Source: Micromonospora pallida
GTDB taxonomy: Bacteria; Actinomycetota; Actinomycetes; Mycobacteriales; Micromonosporaceae
NCBI RefSeq assembly: GCF_900090325.1
Contig: NZ_FMHW01000002.1
Coordinates: 2,046,001-2,110,000, forward strand
Length of the DNA: 64,000 nucleotides
Direction of reading: 5' to 3'
Shown here: piece after piece, positions 1 through 8,324 of the stretch
Layout: every line of letters starts with the position of its first letter
How positions within the stretch are numbered: the stretch's first letter is position 1
Notes under the pieces: generated by a model
What the model was told of the DNA's origin: nothing
The model's database searches: none
What the model saw: only the letters and a program-made list of their open reading frames with translations
Translations under genes and position numbers: made by a program

Positions 1-210
1 ACCCGCACGGCACCGGATACACCCACCACCAACTGCGCCACTCCGGGCTGACCCACCTGGCAGCCAAGGGCCGCAGCGCTGCCGAACTACAAGGCCAAGT
101 CCCGCCACCGGCACCTCGCCACCCTCGGCATCTACGTCCGCCTTGGCGAGGAAACCTCCGCCCGCATCGCCGCCGAGAACGACGAGCGCCACCGGCGGCA
201 CCGGCGCTGA
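1..210 (+). pseudogene. C-terminal end of a tyrosine recombinase (integrase), frameshifted
   Basis: The gene is cut by the left edge. Reading from base 3 gives a peptide with YTHHQLRHSGLTHLAA, which is the H-x-L-R-H box of tyrosine recombinases, then SAAELQ. From about base 93 the sense continues one frame over as AKSRHRHLATLGIYVRLGEE, which holds the catalytic-tyrosine region (LGIYVRL), and ends at a TGA at 208-210. One extra G near 92-94 separates the two pieces. Removing it gives a continuous ELQAKSRH, the usual sequence in actinobacterial integrases. The HxLRH motif and the nucleophilic tyrosine are therefore in different frames, so the enzyme is dead unless this is a sequencing error. 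The family call is firm. Whether the gene is truly broken cannot be decided here. Confidence 0.75.
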
Positions 211-390
211 TCCCACATCCCCGTACCGGGATCCCGGAAAACGGCCAACCGGCACCCCCGCAGCCCCGCCATCCTGAGCAGCCACCCAGGTACGGGCCTA
301 GATCAACTGCTTAGCGTTGTTTTTGGTCTGGAAACTACGGGCGGGCCATTAGAGCCCTCTCCCGGGCCGCAGGCCGGCCCATCTGCAACA

Positions 391-442
391 GCGTAAGTCC
401 TTACGCACCTTAACTGACATTATGATGCACTGCTGATATGCC
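391..442 (+). promoter_or_regulatory. Perfect 16-bp inverted repeat and candidate promoter ahead of the RNA-repair genes
   Basis: The 211-602 stretch has no gene. It holds the perfect palindrome GCGTAAGTCCTTACGC (391-406). This is followed by a sigma70-like pair, CTGACA at 414-419 and TATGCC at 437-442, with 17 bases between them. A repressor dimer on the palindrome would sit just upstream of the polymerase site. The leader to the ATG at 603 would be about 155 bases, and a ribosome site (AGGAG) lies at 591-595. The operator role is inference; only the symmetry and spacing are seen. Confidence 0.35.
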
Positions 443-602
443 CGCTTTGCCCGGCCTGATTGTCAGATTGTTGTTACCGGTAATTCAGTAATCGGGGTGG
501 GTGCGGTATTTGCATTGATCGGCCGTCCACGCGACACCTACCGTCACGGGACACCGGGACGGTAGGAACGCCCACGGGAACGATCCGATCAGGAGCAGAG
601 CC

Positions 603-2375
603 ATGTGGACGCGCTATCCCCGCACCCCACACCTGCCATGGTCGCCCGGCGCCGCCACGGACGACGTCCGGGCCGGTGACCTGACCGGCCTGACCGGACG
701 GGAGGTGGTGGTCACCGAGAAACTCGACGGGGAGAACACCACGCTCTACCCGGACGGGCTGCACGCCCGCTCGCTGGACTCCGGGCACCACCCTTCCCGG
801 GCCTGGGTGAAGGGGCTGCACGAGCGGATCGCCCGCGCCATCCCACCCGGCTGGCGGGTCTGCGGTGAGAACCTGTATGCCCGCCACTCGATCGGCTACG
901 ACGCGCTGGCAAGCTGGTTCTACGTCTTCTCCGTCTGGGCCGGCGAGCACTGCCTGGACTGGGACGCCACCGTCCGGTTCACCCGACGGCTGGGCGTACC
1001 CGTACCGCCGGTGCTGTGGCGCGGCACGTTCGACGAGCGGGCCCTCCGGACCCTGCGGCTGGACCTCGACCGGCAGGAGGGATACGTCGTCCGGACCGTG
1101 GCCGGGTTCACCCGCGCCGATTTCACCGCCCGGGTCGCCAAGTGGGTCCGGCCGGCCCACGTCCAGACCGACACGCACTGGATGAACGCGCCGGTGGTAC
1201 CGAACGGACGCGGCCCGACCGCACCGCTGTGGGACGTCCGCTCCGGCGCCCCACCGGACCCGCCTGCCCTGTTCGCCAGCCTCGGTCTCGACCCGGCGGA
1301 CCCGGCCCCGGAGCCCGTAGTGGCGGACGCGGCCGGGCGGCTGGACCTGCTCGGGCGGACCGGGGACCTCCGGCTGGCCGGGGTACTCGCGGCGCTGCTG
1401 CACCGGCAGTCCCGCCCAGCCCTGGCCGCCGTGCTCCGCGAGCCACTCGGACTGCCTCTCGCCCGTCGGGTCGCCGACCTGGTCGGGCGGCACACCACCG
1501 TGCACCGCCCGTTCCCGGACGAGCAGCGCCGCGCCGGGCTGGTGCGGCTGGCCGGCGCCGCCGACCTGGGCGTACTGCACGCGGTCGCCGGCGCGACCCT
1601 CACCGCCCGCAGCGACCCGGACGCCGCCGAAGCCCGCGACCAGGTCGCCTGGTCCATGCTGTACGCCGAGGACGCCGGCCTGCTCGACCCGGCACCACTG
1701 TGGCCGCTGCGCACCGGACTGCGTACCGCGCTCGCCGACACCGACCCGGACGTCGCCGACCGGTGCTGGGCGCAGGCCCGCGAGGCGTACGCGGCGGGGC
1801 GGATCACCACGCCCGCCGAGGCCACCGCCCTGACCTGGCGCTGGCGTACCGGCGGGTTTCCCCGGCTGGTGTTGATGGTCGGCCCGGCGGGCAGCGGGAA
1901 GAGCAGCTTCGCCGCCGGGATACCCGGCGCGACGGCCGTGATCAGCCTGGACGATTTACGCGCCGCCCACGGCCGGCGGGCCGACCAACGCCATAACCCG
2001 CAGGTGCTGCGCGACGGGCTGGCGCGGCTGGACACCGCGCTCGCCGCCGGTGGCACCGTGGTGTGGGACGCCACCTCGCTGACCCGCCAACAGCGCCGGT
2101 TGGTGCACACCGTCGCCGCCCGACGCGACGCGCTGGTCACCCACGCGGTGCTGGTGGTCGACGAGGAGGAACTGGTCCGGCGCAACACCCGCCGGGCACA
2201 CGCCGTACCGGCCGGGGTGCTGGCCGGCCAGTGGCGCCGGTTCACCCCGCCGTACCCGGACGAGGCGCACCGCACCTGGTACGTCGGGCCGGACGGCACC
2301 GTCGCCGATGTGGCCGGCTCCATCGACGACCCGTTCGAGGACCCGTACCGGGCCGACCTGGCCGTGGAGGCGTGA
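603..2375 (+). CDS. Fused RNA ligase - 5' polynucleotide kinase
   Basis: This 590-residue cytoplasmic protein has two enzyme domains. Residues about 1-215 form a covalent-nucleotidyltransferase RNA ligase. Motif I is K40-LDGEN, with K40 the adenylated lysine. The FYVFSVW strand at 106-112 is motif III-like, EGYVVR at 159 is motif IV, and KWVR at 180 is motif V. Residues about 420-590 form a P-loop kinase, with Walker A GPAGSGKS at 427-434 and SLDDLR at 448-453. The latter resembles the catalytic Asp-Arg signature of Pnkp-type 5' kinases. The middle region is helical and unassigned. A clear AGGAG precedes the ATG. The stop overlaps the next start by one base (TGATG), so the two genes are translationally coupled. 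The predicted role is to phosphorylate 5'-OH ends and seal broken RNA. The substrate is unknown. Confidence 0.85.
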   Translation: MWTRYPRTPHLPWSPGAATDDVRAGDLTGLTGREVVVTEKLDGENTTLYPDGLHARSLDSGHHPSRAWVKGLHERIARAIPPGWRVCGENLYARHSIGYDALASWFYVFSVWAGEHCLDWDATVRFTRRLGVPVPPVLWRGTFDERALRTLRLDLDRQEGYVVRTVAGFTRADFTARVAKWVRPAHVQTDTHWMNAPVVPNGRGPTAPLWDVRSGAPPDPPALFASLGLDPADPAPEPVVADAAGRLDLLGRTGDLRLAGVLAALLHRQSRPALAAVLREPLGLPLARRVADLVGRHTTVHRPFPDEQRRAGLVRLAGAADLGVLHAVAGATLTARSDPDAAEARDQVAWSMLYAEDAGLLDPAPLWPLRTGLRTALADTDPDVADRCWAQAREAYAAGRITTPAEATALTWRWRTGGFPRLVLMVGPAGSGKSSFAAGIPGATAVISLDDLRAAHGRRADQRHNPQVLRDGLARLDTALAAGGTVVWDATSLTRQQRRLVHTVAARRDALVTHAVLVVDEEELVRRNTRRAHAVPAGVLAGQWRRFTPPYPDEAHRTWYVGPDGTVADVAGSIDDPFEDPYRADLAVEA

Positions 2376-3622
2376 TGCGTACCAGCGAGGAGATCTACCA
2401 CCGGGTCCGGTGGGACCCCCGGTTCGACCCGGCCCGGTTCGTGCTCGGCGTCCACATGCGCGACCGAGCGCCGAAACGGGTGCCGCTGCCTGTCTTCGTA
2501 CCCGGCGGTGACATCCCCTGGCACCGGGTGCTGTTCATCGAGGCGGACGGCGAGGTGCTCTGGGACCGGTCGGCCGGGGTGGACCGGATCGACCGGTCCG
2601 CGGCGGGCCGGATCCGCGAACCGCGGGTGCTGCGTGATCCGTTCTTCGCCGCGCGGACCCCGCACGCCTGGGACCCCCACGCCGGCTGGACGCCGGCACC
2701 CCCACCGGCCCACCCGGGCGGGCCGGCCCAGCTGCGCGTACTGACCTGGAACACGCTGTGGGACCGCTACGACAGCGACCGCATCCACACCGCTCGACGT
2801 CGGCCGCTGCTGCTGGCCGCGCTGCGGGCAGCCGACGCCGACGTGATCGCCTTGCAGGAGGTGGAACCGGCGCTGCTGGCCATGCTGCTCGCCGCCGACT
2901 GGGTGCGGGACGGGTACACCCTCGGCACCGACCCGCACGGACCGGACGTGTCCGACAGTGGACTGCTGCTGCTCAGTCGACTGCCGGTACGGGAGGCCGG
3001 GTGGCACCGGCTCGGCCCGCACAAGGCGGTCGCCGCGCTGACCGTTCCGGTGGCCACCGGAACGCTGGTGATCGCCGCCACCCACCTGAGCAGCGACCAC
3101 TCCACCGACGGCCCCGGCCGGCGGGTCACCGAACTGTCCCGGCTGGCCGAGGGACTGGCCACCGTGGACACCGACGTGCTGCTGCTCGGCGACTTCAACG
3201 ACGGCGGGGACCTACCGGCCCGGGCCCTGGGCGGGCGGGACGCCTGGACCGAGGTCCACGGCCCCGACGACCGCACGCCGACGTTCGACCCGGTCGTCAA
3301 CCCGCTCGCCGCAGTCTCCTCACTCACCGGGCGCACGGCCCGACTGGACCGGGTGCTGCTGCGCGGCCACCGGCTACGGGCCGACGCGGCCGGGCTGCTC
3401 GGTACCGTACCCGCCGGACCGGACCGGCTCTTCCCGTCCGACCACTACGGCGTGGCCGCGGAGGTCACCGTCGCCGACCCGGAGCCGGTCGGGGAGGTGC
3501 TCGCTGCCGGGTCGACCGCCCGTACCGCACTGGCCTGGCTCCCCCGCCGCACCTGTGGGCGCCGTGGCAGGAGATCCGGCGGACGTACGACCCGCAGGTC
3601 GACCGGTGGCCACCGCACGTGA
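2375..3622 (+). CDS. RNA-repair protein, N-terminal part: MJ1316/DUF504 end-recognition plus EEP phosphatase/nuclease
   Basis: Residues about 1-95 match the MJ1316 (former DUF504) domain, which has been proposed to recognise RNA ends with cyclic phosphates. From about 119 an endonuclease/exonuclease/phosphatase (EEP) domain follows: RVLTWNTLWD supplies the Asn, ALQEVE the metal-binding Glu, LLGDFND the catalytic Asp-Asn, and PSDHYGV the terminal Asp-His. After LAWLP at about base 3541 the frame turns into Arg-rich nonsense and stops at 3622. Meanwhile the -1 frame carries sensible protein to 5229. The switch lies in a run of five C at 3541-3545. One more C would give a continuous 951-residue protein. 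The ATG overlaps the preceding stop. The domain calls are well supported. Whether the shift is real, programmed or an error is open. Confidence 0.75.
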   Translation: MRTSEEIYHRVRWDPRFDPARFVLGVHMRDRAPKRVPLPVFVPGGDIPWHRVLFIEADGEVLWDRSAGVDRIDRSAAGRIREPRVLRDPFFAARTPHAWDPHAGWTPAPPPAHPGGPAQLRVLTWNTLWDRYDSDRIHTARRRPLLLAALRAADADVIALQEVEPALLAMLLAADWVRDGYTLGTDPHGPDVSDSGLLLLSRLPVREAGWHRLGPHKAVAALTVPVATGTLVIAATHLSSDHSTDGPGRRVTELSRLAEGLATVDTDVLLLGDFNDGGDLPARALGGRDAWTEVHGPDDRTPTFDPVVNPLAAVSSLTGRTARLDRVLLRGHRLRADAAGLLGTVPAGPDRLFPSDHYGVAAEVTVADPEPVGEVLAAGSTARTALAWLPRRTCGRRGRRSGGRTTRRSTGGHRT

Positions 3623-5229
3623 ACCTGCTCCACGGGTTCGTCCCCGAGTCGGACTTCGACCGCGCCGTCGAACTGGTCTCCCAGGTGACGGCCGGGATCA
3701 CTCCGTTCGCCGCCCGGCTCGCCGGAACGCACACGTTCACCCACCGCGACCACACCACGGTGTGGCTGGACCCGGCCGCCGGTGACCCGGCACCGTGGCA
3801 GGCGCTGCGCGCCTCTCTGGCCGTCCGGTTCCCCCACTGTCGGGGACGCGCCGACGGGTACACCCCGCACCTGACGCTGGGCCGTACCGGCGAACCGGAG
3901 CGGCTGACCGGCGGGCTGGCCGCCCGGCTGACACCGGTGACTGCCCCGGTCGACACGGTGGTACTGCTGTCGCGGCGCGGCGACGGGCCGATGCGTCCAC
4001 GCGCCACAGTCGCCCTCGGCACCGGCGAGATCCGCTGGCTGCCCGATGTCGTTCCTGACGTGCCCGCCCCACGTGGCGGCCCGGCGTCCCGGGCCGGGGC
4101 GCGTACCGGCGGAGCGCCGGCGGAGGCACTCGTTCGACGGATCGCCGACGCGCTTCCGGACGCTGTGGTGATGGTGGCCGGTTCCCGGCGGATGGGCTGC
4201 GACCTGCCCGACGCCGACGTGGACCTGGTGGCGGCCCTGCCCGGCACCGTCGATCTCGCCGAGGTGCGGACGCGACTGGCGGCGGCCCTGCCGGAAGCCG
4301 ACGCCCTGCGGGAGGTGATCGGTGCACGGGTCCCGGGACTACGGCTGCGGGCCGGCGGCCGGAACGTCGACCTGGTCGTGGTGGCCACCGGCGACCTGCC
4401 GCCGGGCGAGGCGGTGGCCCGGCGCGCCGAGCTGGGGGAGCCGGCGGCGGTAGCGTTGAGCGCGGTCAGCGACGCGGACGCGGTCCTCGCCGTGGTGGGT
4501 GCCGAACGGGACACGTTCGCCCGACTGGCCCGGCAGGTCAAGGCGTGGGCGCGGGCCCGTGGGCTGGACTCCGCGCCGCACGGGTGGCTGCCCGGCCTGG
4601 CCTGGGCGGTGCTCGCCGCCCGGACCGTCGCCGACGGCGGACGTGACCTGGTCGACTTCTTCGGCACCTGGGCCGCCTGGGACTGGCGGCAGCCGATCGC
4701 CCTCCCCGGCCACCCAGCGGTGCCGGACGGTGCGGTCGCCGTCGCCACCCCCACGTCGCCGGTGCGGTCCTGCACGGGACAGGTCGGCGTCGGAGGCCCC
4801 GACCTGCTGACCCAGGAGTTCTACGACGCCTGGGAGATCACGATGACGGACCCCGACCCGTGGCCTCGTCTGCTCACCCCGCCGCCGCTGCATCGGCGGC
4901 ACGCGGCGTGGGCGGTGCTGACCGTCGGCGCCGTGCCCGACGAGCCGTACCCGGTCACTGCCGGTCGGGTCCGGGGCCGCATCCGCGCCCTGCTGTCCGT
5001 CCTGGAGTCGACCGGCAGCCCGGACGTACACGCCTGGCCGTGGCCGTTCGAGACCGCGGCCGGCCTCACCCGACACGCCATCGGTCTGGGTCGCACCCCA
5101 CCGGACCGGGACCGTTTCCCCCGGCTCACCGCCGACTGGTGCGCCGACCTGCCCGGTGTCCACGTCGGGTGGGCGGCCGGTGGGGCGGTGCCCACCCTGA
5201 CCGCCCCACCGGCCGCACCGCCGCGGTAG
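3541..5229 (+). CDS. RNA-repair protein, C-terminal part: 2H phosphoesterase plus nucleotidyltransferase (frameshifted continuation)
   Basis: This is the downstream half of the preceding gene in the -1 frame. It lacks a convincing start of its own: the only in-frame candidate, GTG at 3619, has no ribosome site and falls inside the first catalytic motif. Residues from PPPHLWAPWQ onward form a 2H (LigT-like) fold with two histidine motifs, HVNL near 3616 and HLTL near 3868. This fold can open 2',3'-cyclic phosphates. Next comes a pol-beta type nucleotidyltransferase with GSRRMG followed by DADVDLV, the metal-binding Asp pair. A helical poly(A)/CCA-polymerase-like region runs to the end. Expected roles are cyclic-end opening and 3' nucleotide re-addition during RNA repair. 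The gene is best read with 2375-3622 as one ORF interrupted by a single-base deletion. Confidence 0.7.
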   Translation, partial: PPPHLWAPWQEIRRTYDPQVDRWPPHVNLLHGFVPESDFDRAVELVSQVTAGITPFAARLAGTHTFTHRDHTTVWLDPAAGDPAPWQALRASLAVRFPHCRGRADGYTPHLTLGRTGEPERLTGGLAARLTPVTAPVDTVVLLSRRGDGPMRPRATVALGTGEIRWLPDVVPDVPAPRGGPASRAGARTGGAPAEALVRRIADALPDAVVMVAGSRRMGCDLPDADVDLVAALPGTVDLAEVRTRLAAALPEADALREVIGARVPGLRLRAGGRNVDLVVVATGDLPPGEAVARRAELGEPAAVALSAVSDADAVLAVVGAERDTFARLARQVKAWARARGLDSAPHGWLPGLAWAVLAARTVADGGRDLVDFFGTWAAWDWRQPIALPGHPAVPDGAVAVATPTSPVRSCTGQVGVGGPDLLTQEFYDAWEITMTDPDPWPRLLTPPPLHRRHAAWAVLTVGAVPDEPYPVTAGRVRGRIRALLSVLESTGSPDVHAWPWPFETAAGLTRHAIGLGRTPPDRDRFPRLTADWCADLPGVHVGWAAGGAVPTLTAPPAAPPR

Positions 5230-5281
5230 CCGTCGGCGTCGAACCGGGGTTGACGGGCATGGCCCTTCTGCGGAAGGTATC

Positions 5282-6484
5282 TCACCTCGGTGAGGCGTCC
5301 TTGACGAACATGATCCCGTCGGTGCGGGCAAGGTGGGTCGGGTCCAGCGGGGCGTAGCCGAACCAGGGGGACACCCGGAGAGTGGGCGGCACGTCGCCGA
5401 GGGCGGCGGCCAGTCGGCGGGCATCCACGACGTACCGGTCCTCCGGGAGCGCGTACAGGAGCCCTTCGATGGTGTCCGGGGGTGGGGTGTCCACATCATG
5501 GTGGCGGATCGTGCCGAGGGCCGTGGCCAGGAAGGCGTACTCCTCGCCCAGGTGGGCGCTGACGATCGCCCCGGCGCTCCACCACTCCAGCGGCAGGCCG
5601 CCCAGCCGCATGCTGCTCCTGTTCCGCTGGAGATGCCCGTTGTGGGCGTACACCAGGGCCGGGCCCCGCTCGGCGATCGCGAGCAGGTTGGCGGCCATCA
5701 TCGACGCCCGTACGCCCAGCAGCCACGCCATGCGGCCCGGTGACGTGTCGGCCATCCAGAAGTGGTAGCGCAGCAGCCCGGTCGCGGTACGTCCGTGCAG
5801 GCGTGCCCGCTCCCAGTCGTCCGGTGCGGACGCCGCGATCAGGTGCGGGGTATGCGTGTCGAGCAGGGCTGCCAGGTCGTCGGCGAGCAGCCGCAGCTGG
5901 GTCGCCTCGGGCGTCTGCCCCACGGACTGGGACGGGTCCATCATCGCGGCGGGATTGGTCCACCGGTCGTCGGCGCCGAGCAGGCGGTCGAGCGTTTCCG
6001 CGGTGCAGGGGAGCAGGTCGGCGTCCACCCGGGCGGTCAGGTAGGCGTGTAGTGCGGTGAGGGCCTGCCGGGGGCTCGCGGCGCCGGTGATCTCCAGCGG
6101 GCCGTCGAACCCGGCGAAGCGTAGCCGTTCTGACCTGGGCCGCCCGTTGTTGTACGCGCGCATCCAGCGCACCAGCTCGCGGTTGGCCGCGGACGCGCCG
6201 AACCCGTGGCTGAAGCCACGCTCCATGGCCTCGTCGAGGGTGCCGGCACCCGAGGTGACGTAGTCGTCGGTGACCAGTCCCATCAGGCAGTCGCTCTCGA
6301 TCGCGATCGTCCGGTAGCCCTCCTGCTCGACGAGTTGCCGGAAGAGATCGTTTCGCAGATCGAGCAGACCGTCCACGCCGTGGGTGGGCTCACCCATGGC
6401 AAGCAGCCGTGGCCGGGCGGGGAGTAACCCCATGACGGTGGCGGCGTCGACGACCTGGGCGGTGTCTCTGATGGCAGCAGTCAT
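5282..6484 (-). CDS. Erythromycin esterase family protein
   Basis: The 400-residue protein matches the erythromycin-esterase/succinoglycan-biosynthesis fold. It has the early GEPTHG motif (usually GExTHG) and IAIESDC (family IAIE), the mid-protein GFDGP, and VYAHNGHLQR, the conserved His-Asn-x-His. Family members hydrolyse the lactone of macrolides or act on unknown esters; a resistance role is not shown. I chose the ATG at 6484. Starting 16 codons upstream at 6532 would place a symmetric operator inside the coding region and almost overlap the divergent regulator. The gene is transcribed away from the MerR-like gene and is probably its target. A small hairpin (5264-5277) lies between this end and the convergent RNA-repair gene. 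Confidence 0.8.
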   Translation of the reverse strand: MTAAIRDTAQVVDAATVMGLLPARPRLLAMGEPTHGVDGLLDLRNDLFRQLVEQEGYRTIAIESDCLMGLVTDDYVTSGAGTLDEAMERGFSHGFGASAANRELVRWMRAYNNGRPRSERLRFAGFDGPLEITGAASPRQALTALHAYLTARVDADLLPCTAETLDRLLGADDRWTNPAAMMDPSQSVGQTPEATQLRLLADDLAALLDTHTPHLIAASAPDDWERARLHGRTATGLLRYHFWMADTSPGRMAWLLGVRASMMAANLLAIAERGPALVYAHNGHLQRNRSSMRLGGLPLEWWSAGAIVSAHLGEEYAFLATALGTIRHHDVDTPPPDTIEGLLYALPEDRYVVDARRLAAALGDVPPTLRVSPWFGYAPLDPTHLARTDGIMFVKDASPR

Positions 6485-6487
6485 ACC

Positions 6488-6517
6488 CTCAACGGTATCG
6501 TTGAACCAAACGTTGAG
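6488..6517. promoter_or_regulatory. Symmetric operator between the esterase and MerR-type genes
   Basis: CTCAACG (6488-6494) and CGTTGAG (6511-6517) are perfect inverted arms, with an additional CGTTGAAC at 6499-6506 between them. The site fills the 58-base gap between the two divergent starts, where a MerR-family regulator would bind and control both directions. Binding is inferred from position and symmetry only. Confidence 0.5.
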
Positions 6518-6542
6518 ACTTACCCGCGACATTGGCAGGGCG

Positions 6543-7265
6543 ATGCGACGAAACCCTCAAGACGGTAGGCGGCTCCGGCCGGTTGACCTGGCGCGGGAGC
6601 ACGGCCTGTCCACCCAGGCGGTCAGGAACTACGAAGACGCCGGGATCCTCCCGGCGGCGGAACGTACTCCGCACGGCTACCGCACCTACACGCCGCCGCA
6701 CGCGCAGGCGCTGCGCGCGTTCCTCGCCCTCGTGGCCGGCCACGGCCACCAGACGGCCACGTCGATCATGCAGGCGGTCAACCGGGGTGACACCGGCCAG
6801 GCGCTGCGGCTCATCGACGAAAGTCACGTCCAGCTGCGCGACGACCGTCGTACCCTCCAGGCCGTCGAAGTCGCGCTTCGCGACCTCGATCCGATACGGC
6901 CAGAACGCGGTGACACGTTCGTCGGCCCTCTGGCGGGACGGCTCGGCGTCCGCCCCGCCACCCTGCGCAAATGGGAACGCGCCGGCCTGGTCCAACCGCG
7001 CCGCGACCCGCAGACCGGCTACCGGGTCTACGGTGCGGCCGACGTGCGCGACGCCCTGCTCGTCCACCAGCTCAGACGAGGTGGCTACCTGCTGGAACAG
7101 ATCGCCCCGCTGATCGCCCAGATCCGCTCCGCCGGAGGCGTCGCACCTCTGGAATCGACGCTCCACGACTGGCATGCCCGCCTCGCGGCCCGTGGCCGCG
7201 CCATGCTCACCGGCGCCGCCGCACTGGACGCCTACCTCGACTGCCGGCCCGCCGTACGGCGGTGA
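6543..7265 (+). CDS. MerR-type transcriptional regulator with two winged-helix modules
   Basis: The 240-residue protein has two MerR-like DNA-recognition units. The first is at about residues 10-75 (REHGLSTQAVRNYEDAGILP then GYRTYTP). The second is at about 122-190 (GRLGVRPATLRKWERAGLVQP then GYRVYGAADV). Each shows the helix-turn-helix plus wing signature of MerR. Double-MerR proteins of this type occur in actinomycetes, for example the TioE group. No metal-binding cysteines are visible, so the signal is likely an organic ligand or none. The ATG at 6543 follows GGCAGGGCG. It lies back to back with the esterase gene across a symmetric operator, suggesting that it regulates the esterase and itself. 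Confidence 0.8.
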   Translation: MRRNPQDGRRLRPVDLAREHGLSTQAVRNYEDAGILPAAERTPHGYRTYTPPHAQALRAFLALVAGHGHQTATSIMQAVNRGDTGQALRLIDESHVQLRDDRRTLQAVEVALRDLDPIRPERGDTFVGPLAGRLGVRPATLRKWERAGLVQPRRDPQTGYRVYGAADVRDALLVHQLRRGGYLLEQIAPLIAQIRSAGGVAPLESTLHDWHARLAARGRAMLTGAAALDAYLDCRPAVRR

Positions 7266-7315
7266 CGGGCGCGCCGCGCCCGCGAACCCGGCCCCGACCT
7301 GAGAGTCTTTCCGGT

Positions 7316-8317
7316 ATGTCGCGCTCCGACCTGCCGGTGCTGTCCGGCGCCGCCCCGACACCCGCCCTACCCACCGGCCCACTCGACGTCACCGAGGCGT
7401 GGCTGGCCAACCGGCGGATGTCCGCGCACACCCGCGACGCCTACCGGCGGGACGTCACCGGCTGGCTCACCTGGTGCGCCAGCCACGACCTCGACCCGCT
7501 GCGGGCCACCTTCCTGCACGTCAACGCCTACGGCCGGGACCTGGAATCGACGCCGGCCGCCCGGACCAGCCGGCCACTGACCCCGGCCACGGTGGCCCGT
7601 AAGCTCTCCGCCCTGTCCAGCTGGTACGACTTCCTGGTCAAGCTGCGGGCCGTCGAGGCGAACCCGGTCTCCGGCGCCGACCGGCCCCACGTCGACCGGG
7701 ACCACTCCGCCACCGTCGGGCTCACCCCGCAGGAGGTCGACGCGCTGCTCGCCGCCGCGCAGGCCGCCACCGGCCCGACCGCCGCCCGCAACCGGGCCGT
7801 GGTGGCGCTCCTGGCCGACCTGGGGCTACGGGTCGGGGAGTTGGTGTCGTTGAACCTCGACGACCTGGGCGTGGAGCGCGGTCACCGCAGTGTGCGGTTC
7901 GTCGGCAAGGGCGGCCGGCAGCGTCGGCGGGCGTTGACCCCCGGCACCGCGTACGCCCTCGACGCGTACCTGACGGCACGCGCGCAGGCGCAGGGCGTGA
8001 CGGTGGGCGAGCTGACCGGGCCGCTGCTGGTGACCGCCACCGGTGGCCGGCTCGACCGGCACTCGGTGTTCCGGCTGGTCCGTCGGCTCGCCCGGGCCGC
8101 AGGGATTCCCGCCTGGGCGCGGCTGTCGCCGCACTCGCTGCGGCACGCGTTCGCCACCACCGCCCGCGCCGAGGGTGTTCCCCTCGAGGACGTGCAGGAC
8201 GCGATGGGCCACGCCGACCCACGGACCACCCGCCGTTACGACCGGGACCGGCACAACCTCGACCGGGACCCGGCGTACGTGATCTGGGCGGCCCGGTCCC
8301 GGCGCGGTCCCGGCTGA
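7316..8317 (+). CDS. Tyrosine recombinase (XerC/XerD-like integrase family)
   Basis: This 333-residue phage-integrase-type recombinase is full length. An N-terminal SAM-like core-binding domain at about 25-125 (AWLANRRMSAHTRDAYRRDV) is followed by the catalytic domain. Arg is in GLRVGEL, Lys in GKGGRQ, the His-x-x-Arg box is SPHSLRH, the second His is in MGHADP, and the nucleophile is in TRRYDRDR. All expected catalytic residues are present. It begins 50 bases after the MerR gene, with no strong ribosome site. No attachment site or element boundary is evident around it, so it may be a domestic recombinase rather than part of a mobile element. It belongs to a different subgroup from the recombinase at 29987. 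Confidence 0.85.
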   Translation: MSRSDLPVLSGAAPTPALPTGPLDVTEAWLANRRMSAHTRDAYRRDVTGWLTWCASHDLDPLRATFLHVNAYGRDLESTPAARTSRPLTPATVARKLSALSSWYDFLVKLRAVEANPVSGADRPHVDRDHSATVGLTPQEVDALLAAAQAATGPTAARNRAVVALLADLGLRVGELVSLNLDDLGVERGHRSVRFVGKGGRQRRRALTPGTAYALDAYLTARAQAQGVTVGELTGPLLVTATGGRLDRHSVFRLVRRLARAAGIPAWARLSPHSLRHAFATTARAEGVPLEDVQDAMGHADPRTTRRYDRDRHNLDRDPAYVIWAARSRRGPG

Positions 8318-8324
8318 CCGGCGC

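Noticed and set aside
7316..8317. Recombinase as the integrase of a mobile element
   Set aside because: No flanking direct repeats, tRNA or cargo genes were found; it is kept as a plain recombinase.
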